This document shows positions 15,286-23,943 of a DNA stretch of 32,500 nt, one piece after another. A program made the translations under genes and the position numbers. The notes under the pieces are model-generated. The model was given only the letters and a program-made list of their open reading frames with translations, searched no databases and was not told where the DNA came from. Numbering within the stretch: position 1 is the stretch's first letter; the number at the start of each line of letters is the position of its first letter. The stretch is from Pelagibacteraceae bacterium AG-410-N23 (lineage in GTDB: Bacteria; Pseudomonadota; Alphaproteobacteria; Pelagibacterales; Pelagibacteraceae): positions 1 to 32,500 of the forward strand of contig QCKW01000002.1 in assembly GCA_003215055.1 (NCBI GenBank). The letters are read 5' to 3'.

Positions 15286-15595
15286 TTTCAGTAAAATATT
15301 AGATAAAGCAAAAGAACTTGAGGCAAAAATGAAAGAGAGTCAACAGAAAATCAAGGAAATTAGAGTTGAAGGAGTTTCGGGTTCAAATTCTGTAAAGATA
15401 ACTTTGGATGGAGAGGGAGAGATGCAAACAATAAAGCTGTCTGATGAAATTATGAAAGAAGATAAAACTATAATTGAAGATTTAATTGTTGCAGCTCATA
15501 ATAGTGCTAAATCTCAACTTAAATTAAAAACAACGGAGGAAATTTCAAAAGCAACAGGTGGCTTTGGAATTCCAGGATTCAAGTGGCCACTTTAA
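15278..15595 (+). CDS. ebfC: YbaB/EbfC family nucleoid-associated protein
   Basis: EbfC proteins are small dimeric DNA-binding proteins found between dnaX and recR in very many bacteria. The protein from ATG 15278 (MTDFSKILDKAKELE) is 105 residues, the usual size. It contains the family pattern: N-terminal amphipathic helix, GEGEMQTIKLSDEIM and the closing IPGFKWPL. An in-frame ATG exists at 15266, but GGAG at 15268-15271 is well placed as a ribosome binding site for 15278, and the family starts there. The start overlaps the dnaX stop, indicating coupling. Its cellular role is not settled; a link to recombination or nucleoid structure is inferred from location. Confidence 0.9.
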   Translation: MTDFSKILDKAKELEAKMKESQQKIKEIRVEGVSGSNSVKITLDGEGEMQTIKLSDEIMKEDKTIIEDLIVAAHNSAKSQLKLKTTEEISKATGGFGIPGFKWPL

Positions 15596-15599
15596 AAAA

Positions 15600-16211
15600 A
15601 TGCAAAATATAAATGAGATTGATGAATTAATTAAATTAATTTCAAAACTCCCTGGTTTAGGACCTAAATCAGCTAAACGAATTGTCTTAAAACTAATAAA
15701 TAATCAAGAGGAGCTTGTTAAACCTATGGCAAGTGCACTAGCTCAAGTTTATAAAAATATAATAAGATGTAAATTGTGTGGTTCTTTAAAATCAAATTCT
15801 CAAGCATGTCAAAATTGTGGGGCTCTTAAAGAAAAATTTAATAAAATATGTGTTGTAGAGGATATAGCTGATCAATGGTCAATCCAAAGTTCAAATATAT
15901 TTCAGGGATATTTTCACATTCTGGGTGGAACAATATCTTCTGTCGGTCAAAGAAAAGAGGACTTATTAATCAATTCTTTGGTAAATAGAGTGAATAAAGA
16001 GAAAATTGATGAAGTTATACTAGCTTGTAGCAACACCGTAGAAGGTCAAACAACTGCATATTACATTAAGGATAGTTTAAAAAATTCGAAAGTGCGTGTT
16101 ACAAAGCTGGCACAAGGATTACCAGTCGGTGGGGAAATAGAAAGCTTAGATGATGGAACTTTATTTTCAGCTTTTAAAAATAGATCGAAATTGAATTCTA
16201 ATTATGATTAG
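15600..16211 (+). CDS. recR: Recombination protein RecR
   Basis: RecR works with RecO (and RecF) to load RecA on gapped DNA. From ATG 15600 the protein is 203 residues, the standard length. It has the helix-hairpin-helix LPGLGPKSAKRI, a four-cysteine zinc finger CKLC...CQNC (about 57-72), and a Toprim domain starting ICVVED with YFHILGG. The C-terminal segment TKLAQGLPVGGEIE is also typical. The open frame extends to a GTG at 15558 inside ebfC, but the MQNINEIDELIKLISKLPG start is the family one. Five bases separate it from ebfC. Its last 14 bases overlap the convergent glcB end. Confidence 0.94.
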   Translation: MQNINEIDELIKLISKLPGLGPKSAKRIVLKLINNQEELVKPMASALAQVYKNIIRCKLCGSLKSNSQACQNCGALKEKFNKICVVEDIADQWSIQSSNIFQGYFHILGGTISSVGQRKEDLLINSLVNRVNKEKIDEVILACSNTVEGQTTAYYIKDSLKNSKVRVTKLAQGLPVGGEIESLDDGTLFSAFKNRSKLNSNYD

Positions 16212-18357
16212 CTTTTTTTTTCAGTCTATTTAAATGAAGAAGAGGTTCTGTATATCCTGAAGGTTGTTCTTTACCTTTAAAAATAAGATCACATGCAGCC
16301 TTAAAAGCTATGGAATTTTCAAAATCATCACTCATTTTAATATATTTTTGATCATCTTCATTTTGTTTATCAACGACTTTAGCCATTTCTTTCATTATTT
16401 CTTTAACTTGAATTTCGGTTGTAATCCCGTGATGTAACCAATTAGCAATATGTTGGGATGAGATTCTTAGTGTTGCTCTATCTTCCATTAATCCAATATT
16501 ATTTATATCTGGAACTTTTGAACACCCAATTCCTTGATCAATCCATCTAACCACATATCCTAATAAAGTTTGTGCAGAATTTGAAATTTCTGTATTTATT
16601 TCATCAACAGACCAATTAGGTCTATCTGCTATTGGGATTGTTAAAAGATCATTTAACTTAGATGGTGTTCTAGAGACTAGTTTTTTTTGAACATCAAAAA
16701 CATTTATTTCATGATAATGCAAAGCATGCAACGATGCTGCTGTTGGGGATGGAACCCAAGCACAATTAGCTCCTGCCTCAAGGTGTTGTATTTTTTCTTC
16801 TAACATTTTTTTCATTTCATCGGGAGCTGCCCACATTCCTTTACCGATTTGTGCTTTACCAGAAAAACCACATTTTAAACCTAAATCTACATTATTATTT
16901 TCATAAGCCTGTATCCATTTAGATGATTTCATATCACCCTTTTTAATCATTGGTCCAGCTTGCATTGATGTATGCATTTCATCACCAGTACGATCTAAAA
17001 AGCCTGTATTTTGAAAAACTATTCGTTTCGAAAGAGCTCTAATACACTCTTTAAGATTTGCTGAGGTTCTTCTTTCTTCATCCATTAATCCAACTTTTAT
17101 TGTGTTTGATTGGAGTTCAAGCACTTTCTCAACATTAGTAAAAATTAAATCTGTAAATTTACATTCATCTGGTCCGTGCATTTTGGGTTTAACAATATAA
17201 ATAGAACCACTTCTTGAATTTTTTTTCTTTTTTAAATCATGGAGTGCAGCTGCTGAGGTAATAAATGCATCCATAATTCCTTCAGGTACCTCGCTACCAT
17301 CTTTTAAGAGAATTGATGAATTAGTCATTAGATGTCCAACATTCCTAATTAATAGTAAGCTCCTTCCATGTAATTTTAAACCCTTTCCCTCTTTTGAAAT
17401 ATAACTTCTATCAGGATTAAGTTTTCTTTCTAAATTTTTACCATTTTTTTCGAATTGAATCTTTAAATCACCTTTCATTAAGCCCAACCAATTTCTATAA
17501 CATAGAATTTTATCTTCAGCATCGACAGCCGCAACACTATCTTCATTATCACAAATTGTTGAAACTGCAGACTCAGCTATGACATCACTAATCCCAGCAA
17601 TATCGTGAGCTGCACTAAATGCTCTTGGGTTAATAATGATTTCAAAATGAAGATTATTATTTTTTAATATGATAGCTTCTGGTTTGTTTGCATCACCTCT
17701 GTGACCTATAAATTTTTCAGGATGTTTAAGTTTATATTCATAATCATCCTTAAAAATTACCAAATCTTTATTTACAACTTTTAGGGCAGCTATATTTTTC
17801 CAACTCGTTCCATTAATTGGAATATACTTATCAAAAAATTCTCTAACATATTTGATTACTTCTTGTCCACGATTGGGATCATATCTTTCACTTCCTCCCT
17901 CTTCAGACTCAATTATATTTGTTCCATAAAGACTGTCATATAAACTTACCCATCTTGCATTAGCTGCATTTAAGGCATATCTTGCATTCATAATGGGTAC
18001 AACTAATTGAGGACCAGCTATTTTAGCTATTTCATCATCAACATTTTTGGTCTCAATTTTGAAGTCGGGTCCCTCATCTTTTAAATAGTTTATTTTTTTT
18101 AAAAAATTTTTGTATTCATCTATATTAATTTTATTGCCTTTATTCTTAATATGCCAATCGTCAATTTTTTTTTGTATATCTTCTCGTATTTTAATTAATT
18201 CTCTATTTTTTGGTGCAAGTTCGTGAACAACTTTATCAAATCCTGACCAAAATTTTTCAGAAGTTATTCCAGTGTCTTTTAGCAATTCATTGTTCACAAA
18301 AGAAAATAACTCTTTTGTTACTTTGAGATTATTAACATTTTCGTATAATATTTTCAT
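16198..18357 (-). CDS. glcB: Malate synthase G
   Basis: Malate synthase condenses glyoxylate with acetyl-CoA to form malate, completing the glyoxylate shunt or glycolate/glycine use. From ATG 18357 (MKILYENVNNLKV) the protein is 719 residues, the standard size for isoform G. Seen in order: VVPIMNARYALNAANARW, IYIVKPKMHGPDE, MDEERRTSANLKE, TGFLDRTGDEMHTSMQAGP and GANCAWVPSPTAASLHALHYH. The open frame extends 12 codons further to 18393, but MKILYEN fits the expected N-terminus. It converges on recR with a 14-base overlap and is divergent from accA. In Candidatus Pelagibacter ubique a glycine riboswitch has been described before malate synthase; none is recognisable here. Confidence 0.95.
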   Translation of the reverse strand: MKILYENVNNLKVTKELFSFVNNELLKDTGITSEKFWSGFDKVVHELAPKNRELIKIREDIQKKIDDWHIKNKGNKINIDEYKNFLKKINYLKDEGPDFKIETKNVDDEIAKIAGPQLVVPIMNARYALNAANARWVSLYDSLYGTNIIESEEGGSERYDPNRGQEVIKYVREFFDKYIPINGTSWKNIAALKVVNKDLVIFKDDYEYKLKHPEKFIGHRGDANKPEAIILKNNNLHFEIIINPRAFSAAHDIAGISDVIAESAVSTICDNEDSVAAVDAEDKILCYRNWLGLMKGDLKIQFEKNGKNLERKLNPDRSYISKEGKGLKLHGRSLLLIRNVGHLMTNSSILLKDGSEVPEGIMDAFITSAAALHDLKKKKNSRSGSIYIVKPKMHGPDECKFTDLIFTNVEKVLELQSNTIKVGLMDEERRTSANLKECIRALSKRIVFQNTGFLDRTGDEMHTSMQAGPMIKKGDMKSSKWIQAYENNNVDLGLKCGFSGKAQIGKGMWAAPDEMKKMLEEKIQHLEAGANCAWVPSPTAASLHALHYHEINVFDVQKKLVSRTPSKLNDLLTIPIADRPNWSVDEINTEISNSAQTLLGYVVRWIDQGIGCSKVPDINNIGLMEDRATLRISSQHIANWLHHGITTEIQVKEIMKEMAKVVDKQNEDDQKYIKMSDDFENSIAFKAACDLIFKGKEQPSGYTEPLLHLNRLKKKANHN

Positions 18358-18395
18358 AATATCTTTTCTAAAACTCAAGTAAAATGAAGTCAAAT

Positions 18396-18426
18396 ATTAT
18401 ATAGAAGCATTGACATTTTGTTGTCA
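18396..18426 (-). promoter_or_regulatory. Candidate glcB promoter (-10 TATAAT)
   Basis: On the minus strand a perfect TATAAT (18401-18396) lies 39 bases before the glcB ATG, putting the start near 18389 with a leader of about 32 bases. The -35 is weak: the best text is TGACAA (18426-18421) at 19 bases. It shares DNA with the accA -35 and the inverted repeat at 18411-18426, so the two divergent promoters may interfere or share control. Confidence 0.35.
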
Positions 18427-18437
18427 TTTTTCATAAT
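18410..18437 (+). promoter_or_regulatory. accA promoter with consensus -35
   Basis: A perfect TTGACA (18410-18415), a 16-base spacer and CATAAT (18432-18437, one mismatch) precede accA. Transcription would begin near 18444, only about 14 bases before the ATG, so the leader is very short. This is one of the two best promoter matches in the window. Confidence 0.58.
18411..18426. repeat. Inverted repeat between divergent glcB and accA promoters
   Basis: TGACA (18411-18415), a 6-base spacer and TGTCA (18422-18426) form a perfect 5+5 inverted repeat in the 100-base gap. It overlaps the accA -35 and the region where a glcB -35 would sit. The size and position would suit a dimeric regulator, but five-base arms are short and half of the repeat is the -35 itself. 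Confidence 0.4.
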
Positions 18438-18457
18438 TATTTACTTATATTTTTTAA

Positions 18458-19555
18458 ATGAAAAACTATCTAAATTTCGAAACAGATATTAAAGATCTAG
18501 AGTTAGAATTAGAAAAACTTAAAGACCCTTTTAATCAAAGTGGACTTTCTGAAGTTGATACGCAAAAAATTTCTCAAATTCAAAATGAATTAGACAATAA
18601 GTTGGATACAATTTATTCTAATTTAGACCCATGGCAAACAACTATGGTTGCAAGACATGAGGACAGACCAAAATCAAAATTTTTTATAGAAAATCTTTTT
18701 GATGATTTTATTTCACTGTCTGGAGATAGACATTATGGAGAAGACAAATCTGTATTGTGTGGTTTCGCAAAATTTAATGGACAATCAGTTTTAGTTATTG
18801 GCCAAGAAAAAGGAGAGGATCTTGATAGTAGAATTGAAAGAAACTTTGGAATGATGAGACCTGAAGGATACAGAAAAACAATTAGACTGATGAATTTAGC
18901 TAATAAATTTAATATTCCTGTAATTTCATTTATTGATACACCAGGTGCTTACCCAGGAGTGGGAGCCGAAGAGAGAGGTCAAGCAGAGGCTATTGCTAAA
19001 TCAATTGAATGTTCAATGAAATTAACCGTTCCAACTTTAGCAATTATTATTGGTGAAGGAGGATCGGGAGGAGCTATTGCTCTTGCATCCTCAAGTAAAG
19101 TTATAATGTTAGAAAATGCAATTTATTCAGTTATATCTCCGGAGGGATGTGCAACAATTTTATGGAGAGATCCAAAAAAAATGTTGGATGCAGCTAAAGC
19201 TATGAAACTAACTGCTAGTGATCTTTTAGAGTTGGATATAATTGATGAAATTGTGAAAGAGCCTACCGGTGGTGCTCATAGAGATAAAAATTTGGTGCTT
19301 CAAAATGTAAGAGAGTCAATTGAAAAAAATCTAAATTATTTTAACGAAATGTCGCCTGATGAAATTTTTACTGATAGAAAAAATAAATTTTTAAAAGTCG
19401 GGAGAGGAAAGGGATTTATAGCTAATTTAGATACTTTGAGTGATTTAAAATCAGAAAAAATTAATTTATTTTACTTATTTAAATCAAATAAAAAAATTTT
19501 TGGTGGAATATTTTTAGCTATTTCTATTTTTTTACTATTTTTTTTATTCTTATAG
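18458..19555 (+). CDS. accA: Acetyl-CoA carboxylase carboxyltransferase subunit alpha, with hydrophobic C-terminal tail
   Basis: AccA and AccD together move the carboxyl group from biotin to acetyl-CoA, making malonyl-CoA for fatty acid synthesis. The body is standard: N-terminal coil (LELELEKLKD), LSGDRHYGEDK, IGQEKG, FIDTPGAYPGVGAEERGQAEAIA, IGEGGSGGAIAL and ISPEGCATILWRD. The protein is 365 residues against 319 in E. coli. The extra segment starts after about residue 318 and ends in a strongly hydrophobic stretch, FGGIFLAISIFLLFFLFL (348-365), preceded by lysines. That has the form of a tail anchor. The stop codon lies inside the convergent secA end (six-base overlap). The enzyme call is secure; the meaning of the tail is not. 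Confidence 0.94.
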   Translation: MKNYLNFETDIKDLELELEKLKDPFNQSGLSEVDTQKISQIQNELDNKLDTIYSNLDPWQTTMVARHEDRPKSKFFIENLFDDFISLSGDRHYGEDKSVLCGFAKFNGQSVLVIGQEKGEDLDSRIERNFGMMRPEGYRKTIRLMNLANKFNIPVISFIDTPGAYPGVGAEERGQAEAIAKSIECSMKLTVPTLAIIIGEGGSGGAIALASSSKVIMLENAIYSVISPEGCATILWRDPKKMLDAAKAMKLTASDLLELDIIDEIVKEPTGGAHRDKNLVLQNVRESIEKNLNYFNEMSPDEIFTDRKNKFLKVGRGKGFIANLDTLSDLKSEKINLFYLFKSNKKIFGGIFLAISIFLLFFLFL

Positions 19556-22111
19556 AGCTCCACAACAGTTTTTAAACTTTTTACCTGTTGCTTCACATCT
19601 GTCATTTCTTGAAATTTTTTGATTTTTTTTGAAAATTAATAGACATTTTGGGTCATCAACAAGATTTTTTTTTGAAGTTAAATTTTCTTGTTTGGATTGA
19701 TCTACAATTTTCAAATTCATTAAAATTGTTATGTAATCTAATTTTAATTTTTCCAGTAAATTTTCAAAAAGACTAAAAGCTTCTTTTTTGTATTCGATCA
19801 ATGGGTCTCTTTGTCCATAAGATCTTAAACCTATTACTTGTCTAAGTTGCTCTAAATATTGTATGTGAGATTTCCAATTTAAGTCTATAGATTGTAAAAA
19901 AATTCTTTTTTCAATTTCTTTAGATTGATTTTCACCTAAAATTTTTATTCTCTCATCACGATTATAATAAAATTTATCAAATATTTTTTTCTTAAATTCT
20001 TCATTTTTTATTATAAGAAGTTCATCAAATTCACTTTTCTCAAAATTTTTGCCTAAAACTAACTTAAGTTTATTATCAAAACTATTATCTTTAGGGTTAA
20101 TATCTTTTTTTATTTTAAGTGATATCAGCTCATCAATTATCTCTTCTAAAAAATCATCAGAGTACTGAAAAATCTGATTACTATTCATTGCCTCTTTTCT
20201 TTGTGTGAAAATAACATTTCTTTGATCATTTAATACGTTGTCAAACTTAATCAAAGTTTTACGAATATCGAAATTTCTTGCTTCAACTTTTTGTTGTGCT
20301 CTTTCAAGCGCTTTATTAATCCAAGGGTGATCTATGCTTTCTCCATCTTTTAAACCTAATTTTTGTAAAATATTGTTCATAGATTCTGAGCCAAAAATTC
20401 TCATTAAGTCATCCTCTAAGCTGACATAAAAAATTGAATTACCTTCGTCACCTTGTCGTCCAGACCTTCCTCTTGCTTGATTGTCTACTCTTCTAGACTC
20501 CATTCTTTCAGTACCAATAACAAATAATCCACCAATTGATTTAATTTTTCTTTTATTTTCTGCAAGCTGTTCATCTGGTATTGATCCTTTTTTTCCACCA
20601 AGTTGAATATCAACTCCTCTTCCTGAGATGCTAGTAGTAATTATAACTGAATTTTCTTTTCCGGCATTAGCTATAATCTCAGCTTCATTTTCATGATTTT
20701 TGGCATTTAAAACTACATGATTAATATTTTTTTCCTTTAAGAGTTTTGAGTAAATTTCTGATTTATTTATACTTGATGTAAATACTAAGAGGGGCTGTCC
20801 TTTTTTATTACAATTAATTATTTTTTTTAATATTGCATCATTTTTTTCTTTCTCAGTTCTAAAAATTTGATCATTGAAATCTTTTCTAATCATCTCTTTA
20901 TTCGTTGGAATTACAACTACATTCAAATTATAAATTTCATAAAATTCTTCAGCTTCTGTAGCTGCAGTTCCAGTGCAACCAGAAATTTTTTCATAAAGTT
21001 TGAAATAGTTTTGATATGTTATTGATGCAAGTGTTTGATTTTCAACTTGAATTTCTATTTTTTCTTTTGCTTCTAATGCTTGATGTAAACCATCACCAAA
21101 TCTTCTTCCTTCTAAAATTCTACCTGTAAGTTCATCAATTATTTTTAATGAATTATCTTGAATGATATAATCTTTACCTTTTTCAAAAAGATGGTTTGCT
21201 CTAAGCGCCTGATTCACATGATGTACCAGACTTAAATTTTCAGGATCATAAAAATTATTATTTTTTAATATTCCTGCATTAGAAAAAATTTTTTCCACAT
21301 TGTTGATACCATTATCTGTCAAAAGAATATTTTTATCTTTTTCATCAATTTCATAATCATTTTTGTTTAAATTTTTTATTAATTTATCAATAGCCATGTA
21401 TTGGCTGGTCTTATCTTCTGCTGCTCCAGATATTACTAGCGGTGTCCTCGCCTCATCAATCAAACATGAGTCAATCTCATCGACAATTGAAAAAAAATGT
21501 TTTCTTTGTACCATTTCTTCTTCAGAGTATTTCATATTATCTCTAAGATAATCGAAACCAAGCTCACTATTTGTTGCATATGTAATGTCACAATTGTAAT
21601 TTTTTTTCCTTTCAAAATCATTTTGATCATTATTTATAAACCCAGATGTTAATCCTAAAAAATTATAAATTTTACCCATCTCAATTGAATCTCTTTTAGC
21701 CAAGTAGTCATTTACGGTTACAATGTGAACACCTTTTCCAAGTAAAGCATTTAAATATGCTGGGAGAGTTATAGATAAAGTTTTACCTTCACCAGTTTTC
21801 ATTTCTGCTATTTTAGATTCATTTAAAGCAATTCCCCCAATGAGCTGAACATCGTAATGACGCTCATTTCTTGATCTTTTTGCTGCTTCCCTAACTAAAG
21901 CAAAAGCCTCAGGTAAAATATTGTCTAAGGTTTTACCTTTTTTAATTTGATCTTTAAGTTCTGCAGTTTTTTTTGGAAAATCCTCATTTCTTAATTTTTG
22001 AATATTTTCCTCTAAACTATTAATTTTAGTAACGATTTTGCCAATTCTCTCCAATTCTCTTTGATTATTGGATTTGATAAACTTAGAAAGAAAATTGATA
22101 GGATTAAACAT
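19550..22111 (-). CDS. secA: Preprotein translocase ATPase SecA
   Basis: SecA is the ATPase that pushes unfolded preproteins through SecYEG. The 853-residue protein has Walker A KTGEGKT, TVNDYLAKRD, Walker B IVDEIDSCLIDEARTP, GTAATEAEEF, the helicase segment TTSISGRGVDIQLGG, and GTERMESRRVDNQARGRSGRQGD. The C-terminal scaffold QRDPLIEYKKEAF is also present. The C-terminal SEC-C tail normally reads CxCGSGKKxKxCH/C. Here it reads CEATGKKFKNCCGAL: the second cysteine is lost and the motif is one residue shorter, leaving three cysteines. I rechecked this on the DNA. It is divergent from argJ and ends within accA. Confidence 0.96.
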   Translation of the reverse strand: MFNPINFLSKFIKSNNQRELERIGKIVTKINSLEENIQKLRNEDFPKKTAELKDQIKKGKTLDNILPEAFALVREAAKRSRNERHYDVQLIGGIALNESKIAEMKTGEGKTLSITLPAYLNALLGKGVHIVTVNDYLAKRDSIEMGKIYNFLGLTSGFINNDQNDFERKKNYNCDITYATNSELGFDYLRDNMKYSEEEMVQRKHFFSIVDEIDSCLIDEARTPLVISGAAEDKTSQYMAIDKLIKNLNKNDYEIDEKDKNILLTDNGINNVEKIFSNAGILKNNNFYDPENLSLVHHVNQALRANHLFEKGKDYIIQDNSLKIIDELTGRILEGRRFGDGLHQALEAKEKIEIQVENQTLASITYQNYFKLYEKISGCTGTAATEAEEFYEIYNLNVVVIPTNKEMIRKDFNDQIFRTEKEKNDAILKKIINCNKKGQPLLVFTSSINKSEIYSKLLKEKNINHVVLNAKNHENEAEIIANAGKENSVIITTSISGRGVDIQLGGKKGSIPDEQLAENKRKIKSIGGLFVIGTERMESRRVDNQARGRSGRQGDEGNSIFYVSLEDDLMRIFGSESMNNILQKLGLKDGESIDHPWINKALERAQQKVEARNFDIRKTLIKFDNVLNDQRNVIFTQRKEAMNSNQIFQYSDDFLEEIIDELISLKIKKDINPKDNSFDNKLKLVLGKNFEKSEFDELLIIKNEEFKKKIFDKFYYNRDERIKILGENQSKEIEKRIFLQSIDLNWKSHIQYLEQLRQVIGLRSYGQRDPLIEYKKEAFSLFENLLEKLKLDYITILMNLKIVDQSKQENLTSKKNLVDDPKCLLIFKKNQKISRNDRCEATGKKFKNCCGAL

Positions 22112-22176
22112 TTGTTTTTGATTTATTATTTACTTATATCTTTTAATATAAATATTAAATAAATAATTTAAATAGC

Positions 22177-23478
22177 ATGGGTATAAATTTAACTAATTTT
22201 TTGTCATCTAAAAATAAAAACAAAAAAATGGGTGAATTTCAAGATCTTGACCACATTGATGGAGTGTCACTATCTATAACAAGTGCCAATTTATATAAAG
22301 ATAACAGAGATGATTTAGTAATGTTTTATTTTAGAGATGGAGCAAATTATGCTTCAACCTATACTCAATCAAAAATAATATCAGAAAATATTAGGTGGAA
22401 TCTAAATCAACGATCCCAAAAAATCTTTTCTTTAATAGTGAATACTAGAAATGCCAATTGTTTTACTGGGAAACAGGGCTATAAAAGTCTTGAGAGAATC
22501 GCAGAAATAGTAGCTCAAAAATTAACAGAAAGACAAAAAGAAGATGACGAGTCTCCACAAAAAATTAAAACTAAAGAAATAATTTTCGGGTGCACGGGAA
22601 CCATTGGAGAAACTTTTCCAGAAGATTTAATTAAAAACAAAATACCAGATTTAATAAATAATATTAAATATACCCAAAATAAATATATCTGGATGAAAGC
22701 TGCTCTGGGCATAATGACAACTGATACTCAACCTAAAATGGCAATGGAAGAATGTGAAATTGGTAATTCACGAATAAAAATTTATGGAGTGGCAAAAGGA
22801 TCTGGCATGATACAACCAAATATGGCAACCACATTAGCTTATATTTTTACTGATGCAGAAATTCCAAATGATCTATTAAAAAAACTTTTAAAAAAAAATA
22901 TTGAAACTACTTTCAATGCAATCACATGTGATGGGGACACCAGTACAAATGATATGGTAACAATTTTTTCAACAGGTAAAGCAAAACATCCAAAAATAAA
23001 TAATATTAATGATAAAAAATTACAGGAATTTGATTTGGCATTGAATAATATTTTATTAAATTTAGCTAAAAGAGTTGTTGCAGATGGTGAAGGAGCTTCA
23101 AAATTTATAACAATAAATGTTACAGATTGTAAAACAGAAAAAGACGCAAAAAAAATTGCATTTTCAATTGCAAATTCACCATTGGTTAAAACTGCAATAG
23201 CAGGAGAAGATCCCAACTGGGGTAGAATAATTATGGCAATCGGAAAATCTGGAATTATTTTTGATTTGGAAAAATTATCCATTAAGTTTGGTGAATTTAA
23301 TGTTATTCAAGGTGGCAAACTTCACCAAAATTTTAATGAAATGATAATATCAGATTATATGAAAAATTATAAAATTGATATAAATATAGATATATCGTCT
23401 GGATTAAAAAATTTTACTGCATACACGATGGATTTTACGAAAAAATATATTGAAATTAATGCAGATTATAGATCATAA
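22177..23478 (+). CDS. argJ: Bifunctional glutamate N-acetyltransferase / amino-acid acetyltransferase
   Basis: ArgJ transfers the acetyl group from acetylornithine to glutamate, recycling it in arginine synthesis, and often also uses acetyl-CoA. The precursor cleaves itself before a threonine nucleophile. That site is present as KGSGMIQPNMATTLAY (about residues 207-222). Other landmarks are DGDTSTNDMV, DGEGASKFI and GEDPNWGRIIMAIGKSG. At 433 residues it is slightly longer than many homologues. It has a lysine-rich start (SSKNKNKKMGEF) before the first conserved segment, and an internal ATG there is a possible alternative start. A 65-base AT-only-like gap separates it from divergent secA. The presence of ArgJ indicates a cyclic acetyl pathway feeding ArgD and ArgF. 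Confidence 0.93.
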   Translation: MGINLTNFLSSKNKNKKMGEFQDLDHIDGVSLSITSANLYKDNRDDLVMFYFRDGANYASTYTQSKIISENIRWNLNQRSQKIFSLIVNTRNANCFTGKQGYKSLERIAEIVAQKLTERQKEDDESPQKIKTKEIIFGCTGTIGETFPEDLIKNKIPDLINNIKYTQNKYIWMKAALGIMTTDTQPKMAMEECEIGNSRIKIYGVAKGSGMIQPNMATTLAYIFTDAEIPNDLLKKLLKKNIETTFNAITCDGDTSTNDMVTIFSTGKAKHPKINNINDKKLQEFDLALNNILLNLAKRVVADGEGASKFITINVTDCKTEKDAKKIAFSIANSPLVKTAIAGEDPNWGRIIMAIGKSGIIFDLEKLSIKFGEFNVIQGGKLHQNFNEMIISDYMKNYKIDINIDISSGLKNFTAYTMDFTKKYIEINADYRS

Positions 23479-23517
23479 GAGTATTGAATTTTTTAATTTA
23501 AGAATTATTTATAAAAT

Positions 23518-23943
23518 ATGATTAAGTACAAGTTAATATGTAAAGATTGTGACATATCATTTGATAGTTGGTTTTCCTCATCTGTAGAATTTGAAAAATT
23601 AAAGAAAAAAAAATATTTAAACTGTTATAGTTGTAGCTCTTATAATGTGGATAAAACTTTAATGGCACCTCAATTAATGAATAAATCCAAAGATGATAAA
23701 AAAGTAGAAAGTTTAAATTCAAAAAAACTGCGTAAAAAATTAATTGAATACCAAAAATTTATAAAAGATAATTTTGAAAATGTTGGGGATAATTTTGCAT
23801 ATGAAGCAAGATCAATTCATTATAAATCAAAAAAGATAAAAAAAGGGATTTATGGTACAGCATCAAATAATGAACTGAGAGAACTTAAAGAAGAAGGCAT
23901 ACAAACCGAAGAGATTCCTTGGATAGAAGATAAGAACAATTAA
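23518..23943 (+). CDS. DUF1178 family protein
   Basis: The 141-residue protein starts MIKYKLICKDCDISFDSWF, the characteristic opening of DUF1178. A second pair of cysteines follows in CYSCSSYNVDKTLMAPQLM, so a zinc-ribbon fold with two CxxC-like pairs is likely. The C-terminal half is charged and contains EARSIHYK and GIYGTAS...ELKEEGI. No biochemical function is established for the family. It follows argJ by 39 bases on the same strand and overlaps the stop of convergent ubiG by four bases. Confidence 0.85.
   Translation: MIKYKLICKDCDISFDSWFSSSVEFEKLKKKKYLNCYSCSSYNVDKTLMAPQLMNKSKDDKKVESLNSKKLRKKLIEYQKFIKDNFENVGDNFAYEARSIHYKSKKIKKGIYGTASNNELRELKEEGIQTEEIPWIEDKNN

Noticed and set aside
18358-18457. 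Glycine riboswitch expected before malate synthase
   Set aside because: The minus-strand text is AT-rich with a promoter-like TATAAT and no aptamer-like conserved core; the space after the likely transcription start is about 32 bases.
22839-23282. 147-codon minus-strand frame opposite argJ
   Set aside because: It is antisense to a clearly conserved gene, shows no recognisable domain, and has a composition expected from the complementary frame.
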